Shown: positions 59,949 to 64,000 of the stretch, one piece after another
How the letters are laid out: every line of letters starts with the position of its first letter
Numbering within the stretch: position 1 is the first letter of the stretch
Assembly (NCBI RefSeq): GCF_025465545.1
Contig: NZ_JAODMK010000015.1
Span: 1-64,000 of the forward strand
Length of the DNA stretch: 64,000 nt
Source of the DNA: Naasia sp.
GTDB taxonomy: Bacteria; Actinomycetota; Actinomycetes; Actinomycetales; Microbacteriaceae
Reading direction: 5' to 3'
Notes under the pieces: model-generated
What the model saw: the letters and a program-made list of their open reading frames with translations, nothing else
Told to the model about the DNA's origin: nothing
Database searches by the model: none
Program-made: the position numbers and the translations under genes

Positions 59949-62204
59949 ATGGTGATCGCTGCGAGACGTCGGGCAGGGCGAGCGCCGAAACCGACATCGC
60001 CGCACACCAAGAACGCCGAGGGCAGCGCGTACGTCGAGGCAGTCCGGGCGGTCCGGGAGGGCGAGCTCGACGCGGATGACGCCGCGGAGCAGCTGATCGA
60101 CCGGATGACCGAGAAGGAGATCCTCGGACTGCTCGACGGCGACTCCCCCAGGCTGCTGCTGCCGCTCATCCCGGTGCTGCTCCATCGGCGACCGTTCGTG
60201 GCCGGGGCCGTCCCGCGGCTCGGCGTCCCGGGCATCCGCTTCAGCGACGGTGGGCGCGGCGTCGTGATCGGCGCCTGCACCGCCTTCCCCGTGACGATTG
60301 CGCGGGCCGCGACCTGGGATCCGGCACTGGAGGAGCGGGTGGGTGTCGCGATCGGGCTGGAGACCCGGGCACGGGGCGCGAACTACTCCGCCTCCGTCTG
60401 CGTGAACCTGCTTCGCCACCCCGCGTGGGGCCGGGCCCAGGAGTGCTACGGGGAGGATCCCGTGCTCACCGGCCTGATGGCATCGGCCATGACCCGAGGC
60501 GTGCGGGTGCACGTGATGGCGTGCGTGAAGCACTTCGCGCTCAACTCGATGGAGAACGAGCGCTTCGAGGTGGACGTATCGGTGGACGAGCACGCCCTGC
60601 ACGAGGTGTATCTGCCGCACTTCAAGGCCGTCGTCGATGCCGGCGCCGACTCCGTGATGAGTGCCTACAACCGGGTGCGGGGCGAGTACATGGACGTCAA
60701 TCGCGCCCTGCTCACCGACGTGCTGCGGCACGAGTGGGACTTCTCCGGGTTCGTGACCAGCGACTGGGTGTTCGGCATGCACGGCGCCGTCGCCAGCCTC
60801 GAGGCGGGGCTGGAGGTCGAGATGCCGCTGCGGCTGCTTCGCGCTCGCGACCTGCCCGCCGCGCTGCGCAGCGGCACCTTGGCCCGCGCGACCGTGCTGC
60901 AGGCTGCGCGACGCATCCTGCGCACCTGCGTGCTGCACGCCGCGACCTGCGAGGAGGTGGAACCGACCGCGGCCCTGATCGCCTCCCCGGCGCAGCGGGC
61001 GCTCGCCGGCCAGGTCGCCGCGGAGTCGATCGTGCTGCTGAAGAACGAGACGGTCGGCGCGGCGCCGCTGCTGCCGCTGGCTCCGGGCGTCCGGCATCTG
61101 GCCGTGATCGGCCGGCTCGCCGCAGAGGCGAACCTCGGCGATCACGGCTCGTCGCGGGTTCGGCCTCCGTCCACGATCTCGCCGCTGCAGGGGCTGCGGA
61201 ACGCGCTTCCCGGGGTGCGGATCAGGACCGCCTCCGGTCATGACGAGCCGGCTGCGGCCGCGCTGGCCGCCCACGCGGAGATGGCGGTGGTGGTCGTCGG
61301 CCTGGACCAGCACGACGAGGGCGAATCGGTCGTCACCGGAGGCGTCGATGTGGGCGTGATCGGTCGGGCCTTCGGCTCGGGTCCCCTCCGTCGGGTGCTC
61401 GTCGGTCTCGCGCACCTGGCATCCCGCTTCGTCCGTGGCGGCGACCGCACCTCACTCGACCTGCGCCCCTCCGATGTGCGGCTCATCCGCGCGGTCGTCG
61501 CCGCGAATCCTCGGACCGTCGTCGTGCTGATCGGCGGCAGCGCGATCCTCATGGAGGAGTGGCGAGACCGGGTGCCAGCGATCCTCCTTGCCTGGTACGG
61601 CGGCATGGAGGGCGGCCGCGCGCTCGCGAGCGTGCTGACCGGCGCTGCGGAGCCCGGCGGACGGCTGCCGTTCGTGCTGCCGAAGGACGCCGCGCACCTG
61701 CCGCCGTTCGACAGTGCGGCGAGATCCGTGGTCTACGACGACAAGTGGGGTCAACGCCGGCTCGACGGCGAGGGAAATCTGCCGGCGTTCCCCTTCGGAT
61801 TCGGCCTGGGCTACACGACCTTCGAGCACCGGCTTCTCGGTCACAGGTTCGACGACACCGGCGGAAGTGCCGACGTGCACGTGACCAACACCGGCGACCG
61901 CGAAGGGTCGACCGTCCTGCAGGTCTACGCGGCCGACGTGTCGGCGCAGAGGCCGGTGGCGCAGCTCCTGGGCTTTCAGAAGGTGACCTTGCAGCCCGGC
62001 GCGGAGGCTACGGCGCGGGTCGCACTCGATGCTGGGCCGACCCTGCAGCGCGATCCCACCACGCGGCGCTGGTCCCGCCGGGGCGGCGACTGGGCCCTGC
62101 TGGCCGCCCAGCACAGCCCGGCCGACTGGGCTGGTGCGGTCCGGCTGCGACTCCCCGAGGACCTGACCGGCGAGGAGACGGTCGCGGACGGCCGGGGCGC
62201 CTGA
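59949..62204 (+). CDS. Glycoside hydrolase family 3 protein (beta-glucosidase-like)
   Basis: Retaining exo-glycosidase of 751 aa without a signal peptide, so probably cytoplasmic. The GH3 N-terminal barrel has GVPGIRFSDGGRG, LLRHPAWGRAQECYGEDP and VKHFALNSMENERFEVDVSV. The nucleophile is Asp272 in GFVTSDWVFGMHGAVASLEA. The C-terminal alpha/beta sandwich begins near ESIVLLKNETVGAAPLLPLA, and a fibronectin-III-like domain ends the protein (VHVTNTGDREGSTVLQVYAA). Linkage and sugar specificity cannot be predicted. The LacI-family gene at the right edge could regulate such a sugar gene, but it lies beyond another gene. Confidence 0.92.
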   Translation: MVIAARRRAGRAPKPTSPHTKNAEGSAYVEAVRAVREGELDADDAAEQLIDRMTEKEILGLLDGDSPRLLLPLIPVLLHRRPFVAGAVPRLGVPGIRFSDGGRGVVIGACTAFPVTIARAATWDPALEERVGVAIGLETRARGANYSASVCVNLLRHPAWGRAQECYGEDPVLTGLMASAMTRGVRVHVMACVKHFALNSMENERFEVDVSVDEHALHEVYLPHFKAVVDAGADSVMSAYNRVRGEYMDVNRALLTDVLRHEWDFSGFVTSDWVFGMHGAVASLEAGLEVEMPLRLLRARDLPAALRSGTLARATVLQAARRILRTCVLHAATCEEVEPTAALIASPAQRALAGQVAAESIVLLKNETVGAAPLLPLAPGVRHLAVIGRLAAEANLGDHGSSRVRPPSTISPLQGLRNALPGVRIRTASGHDEPAAAALAAHAEMAVVVVGLDQHDEGESVVTGGVDVGVIGRAFGSGPLRRVLVGLAHLASRFVRGGDRTSLDLRPSDVRLIRAVVAANPRTVVVLIGGSAILMEEWRDRVPAILLAWYGGMEGGRALASVLTGAAEPGGRLPFVLPKDAAHLPPFDSAARSVVYDDKWGQRRLDGEGNLPAFPFGFGLGYTTFEHRLLGHRFDDTGGSADVHVTNTGDREGSTVLQVYAADVSAQRPVAQLLGFQKVTLQPGAEATARVALDAGPTLQRDPTTRRWSRRGGDWALLAAQHSPADWAGAVRLRLPEDLTGEETVADGRGA

Positions 62205-62222
62205 GGTCGTCGCGCCCTCGCG

Positions 62223-63686
62223 TCATGCGGGCAGAACGGGAAGGGGCGCCGCGAGCCCCTCGACCCGAACGGGCAGCACGTCGTCGCCCCGCAGCAGGGC
62301 GCGGAGCAGCCGGCGGGCCTCCCACCGAAGCGTCCCGGGCGCTCTGTCCCGCCGCAGCACCAGATCGCCCTCCGGAGCCCCGTACCGCTTCTGCAGGTCC
62401 CCCAACTCCTCGGCCTGCAACAGCGCGAGTGTGCTGCCCGCAGCCGAGTCGACCAGGCGCACCAGCGAGGAGGGCCCCGTCAGATCGGTCGCGACCATGT
62501 TCTGCTCGCTCGCGGCGAGGATCGTCCTCTGCGCCGCGCGGGTCACGACCAGCGGACGTGAAGGCCCGTCCAGAAGGCCCGCCAGAACGTCCGCCGCGGC
62601 GTCCGGTCGGCCGATCCTCAGCGCCGCCGCCTGCATCCTCTGCAGGCGTCCCGGCTCGGACAGCAGCTGGTCGATCTTCCAGCCGATGGTCGCGGCGGTG
62701 TTGCAGCGCACGGCCGCCCCCTGCTCCAGCAGGTAGTCGCCATTGCGGACCTCCTGTCCTGGGATGGGGTTCACCAGCACCATGGGCAGCCCCGCAGCCA
62801 TGCACTCGGACGCCGACAGCCCGCCGGGCTTGCCCACGAACAGGTCGGCGCGGCGCAGCAGCTGCGGCATCTCCGCACTGAAGCCGAGCACGCGGTAGCG
62901 GTCACCGGCGGGCGCCACCAGCTTCTCGATCCGATGCCGCAGGGCGTCGTTGCGACCGCAGACGACCGTGGCGGAGAACGGCGAACGCATGTGCAGCGTC
63001 TGCCGCACCACCGACACGGCGTCGTCACCGCCGGCCGCGCCCGCCGAGATCAGCAGCATCGGGGGCTCGCTCGCATCCCGCGCCGTCCCCACATCCTCGT
63101 GCGTCGTGATCGGGATGCCCGTCGCCACAACGCGGTCGGCAGGAAGGCCGAGCGCCATCAGCTCCGCCTTCCCCTCCTGCCTGGCCACGAAGAGCGTGTG
63201 GAACGCCCCCGTCAGCGACAGCCCCTGGAAGTCGTAGTCCGTGGTGACCACTGCGGTCCTCGCGTCGACCACTCCGCGTAGGAGCAGTGTTGCCACCAGC
63301 TGGGCCGGCAGGAAGTGGGTGCACACGATCGCGGTCGGCCGGAATCGCGTGATCGCCCGGATGATCGGGACAGCATTCGCCCGTGTCCACGGGTCGATCG
63401 GGCCGCGCCGCCGGAACGGCGGATCGCTCATGTCGTAGCCCCACTCGACAAGCCAGGGCAGGTCCTCGACCAGCACGAAGTAGCCCTTCCCCAGCAGTGC
63501 GCGATAGAGCGCGCTGCTGACCTGCAGCACATCGAGCACCTGCACTTCGGCGATGTCGGCGCGCGCGGCGCACGCCTGCTGCACCGCGGCCGCGGCACTG
63601 TTGTGCCCGGATCCCACCCCTGCCGACAGGATGAGCACGCGCTCGCCGGCAACGGGGTCCGGGCCTCGTACGGAGATGCCGCGCAT
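62223..63686 (-). CDS. MGDG-synthase/MurG-type glycosyltransferase (GT28 fold)
   Basis: Glycosyltransferase of 487 aa. The N-terminal half starts RVLILSAGVGSGHNSAAAAV, the GSGHxxAA motif of diacylglycerol glycosyltransferases, and includes AIVCTHFLPAQLVATLLLRG. The donor-binding half has MLLISAGAAGGDDAVSVVRQ, DLFVGKPGGLSASECMAAGL and PMVLVNPIPGQEVRNGDYLL. It probably glycosylates a membrane lipid from a UDP-sugar. The last 110 residues lack similarity that I recognise and are longer than in the usual family. It converges on the GH3 gene with 18 bp between. Confidence 0.85.
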   Translation of the reverse strand: MRGISVRGPDPVAGERVLILSAGVGSGHNSAAAAVQQACAARADIAEVQVLDVLQVSSALYRALLGKGYFVLVEDLPWLVEWGYDMSDPPFRRRGPIDPWTRANAVPIIRAITRFRPTAIVCTHFLPAQLVATLLLRGVVDARTAVVTTDYDFQGLSLTGAFHTLFVARQEGKAELMALGLPADRVVATGIPITTHEDVGTARDASEPPMLLISAGAAGGDDAVSVVRQTLHMRSPFSATVVCGRNDALRHRIEKLVAPAGDRYRVLGFSAEMPQLLRRADLFVGKPGGLSASECMAAGLPMVLVNPIPGQEVRNGDYLLEQGAAVRCNTAATIGWKIDQLLSEPGRLQRMQAAALRIGRPDAAADVLAGLLDGPSRPLVVTRAAQRTILAASEQNMVATDLTGPSSLVRLVDSAAGSTLALLQAEELGDLQKRYGAPEGDLVLRRDRAPGTLRWEARRLLRALLRGDDVLPVRVEGLAAPLPVLPA

Positions 63687-63720
63687 GGGGAGAGGCTAGC
63701 GGGGGGCCATCCCGACCTCG

Positions 63721-63769
63721 TTGACGGCCGGGGTGACTCGCGCTATCGTGACTTGTGCAAACCGGTTTG
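63721..63769 (+). promoter_or_regulatory. Promoter and LacI-type operator of the edge regulator
   Basis: TTGACG (63721-63726) and TATCGT (63744-63749) are spaced by exactly 17 bases. The perfect 12-bp palindrome CAAACCGGTTTG (63758-63769) covers the expected transcription start, a position suited to autorepression. Confidence 0.65.
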
Positions 63770-63827
63770 TGAAACGGTCGATATCGGGCGCGATGCCAGC
63801 CCGCGTCAGCAGAACTCGAGAGGACTG

Positions 63828-63835
63828 AACCGGTT
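63828..63835. promoter_or_regulatory. Second LacI-type half-operator overlapping the regulator start codon
   Basis: AACCGGTT repeats the centre of the upstream palindrome 70 bases away (about seven helical turns centre to centre) and its last base is the first base of the TTG start codon. The spacing would allow looping by a LacI-family dimer of dimers. Confidence 0.5.
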
Positions 63836-64000
63836 TGGAAAACACCCCTCGAGTCACGCTCAACATCCAAGCTGTCGCCGAGGCGGCCGGAGTGAGCAAG
63901 ACCACCGTCTCGCATGTGCTCTCGGGCAATCGCCCGGTTTCGGCGGCGACCCGGCGCAAGGTCGAAAGGGTCATGGACGACCTGGACTACCGACCCAACT
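63835..64000 (+). CDS. LacI-family transcriptional regulator (partial, N-terminus only)
   Basis: The first 55 or so residues of a LacI-family repressor; the rest lies beyond the right edge. The helix-turn-helix NIQAVAEAAGVSKTTVSHVL is followed by the hinge region SGNRPVSAATRRKVERVMDD then LDYRPN. No ATG is available before the HTH, so the TTG at 63835 is the likely start, with GAGAGGA a little upstream. The palindromes around it contain the central CG pair typical of LacI-family operators. It is divergent from the glycosyltransferase gene. Confidence 0.88.
   Translation, partial: MENTPRVTLNIQAVAEAAGVSKTTVSHVLSGNRPVSAATRRKVERVMDDLDYRPN

Overview
The window is high-GC actinobacterial chromosome. 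Frequent GTG/TTG starts, ATGA/GTGA overlaps, a GTP-dependent PEP carboxykinase divergent from a RamB-type regulator, PPOX/F420-type and LLM oxidoreductases and a DUF559 protein suggest Microbacteriaceae (Leifsonia/Microbacterium-like). The family assignment is inference. No CRISPR array, complete insertion sequence, rRNA or phage region was seen.

Layout. 1-9.2 kb: leuC (cut by the left edge), a TauE/SafE exporter, a TerC exporter behind a probable yybP-ykoY manganese riboswitch, a two-component system with two COG4705 membrane proteins, tRNA-Glu, a lipid-kinase-like enzyme and a metallo-beta-lactamase-fold hydrolase. 9.2-18.6 kb: a molybdenum island with ModABC, a HTH-Mop regulator, MoeB-rhodanese, MoeA, a MoaC-MogA fusion, MoaE, MoaD and MoaA. 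It ends in a sulfite-oxidase-fold molybdoenzyme and its flavin reductase. No MobA is present, which fits an enzyme using the non-nucleotide cofactor. 18.6-24.2 kb: MFS transporter, PPOX protein, RamB and pckG.

24.3-39.5 kb is the most coherent block, apparently a complete pathway for methoxylated lignin aromatics such as syringate. Two tetrahydrofolate-dependent O-demethylases of the LigM/DesA type are transcribed with purU and metF, which recycle the C1-folate. Divergently transcribed are GalB-, GalC- and GalD-like enzymes of the gallate/4-oxalomesaconate route and an extradiol dioxygenase of the VOC (type I) fold. A GntR regulator, a DUF1932 dehydrogenase and a five-gene branched-chain-type ABC importer follow. 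A shared motif (ATTGTNNACAGAAT) in three intergenic regions suggests one GntR regulon. 39.5-45.2 kb adds a DUF559 gene flanked by two 57-bp palindromic direct repeats, a CocE-type hydrolase, an MFS permease and an aldehyde dehydrogenase.

45.3-49.3 kb holds what looks like an undescribed peptide-export system. A 176-residue precursor-like protein has an acidic leader and an aromatic-rich, two-cysteine C-terminus. It is followed by a hairpin, then a 939-residue ABC exporter that carries a degenerate peptidase-like N-terminal domain and a C-terminal cyclic-nucleotide-binding domain, then a DUF3105 membrane protein. 49.6-64 kb: an LLM oxidoreductase, a peptide-type ABC importer with a fused double ATPase, PH-domain, DUF805 and universal-stress proteins, decayed gene remnants, a CPBP protease homologue, a GH3 glycosidase, a glycolipid-type glycosyltransferase, and the start of a LacI-family regulator with its own promoter and operators.
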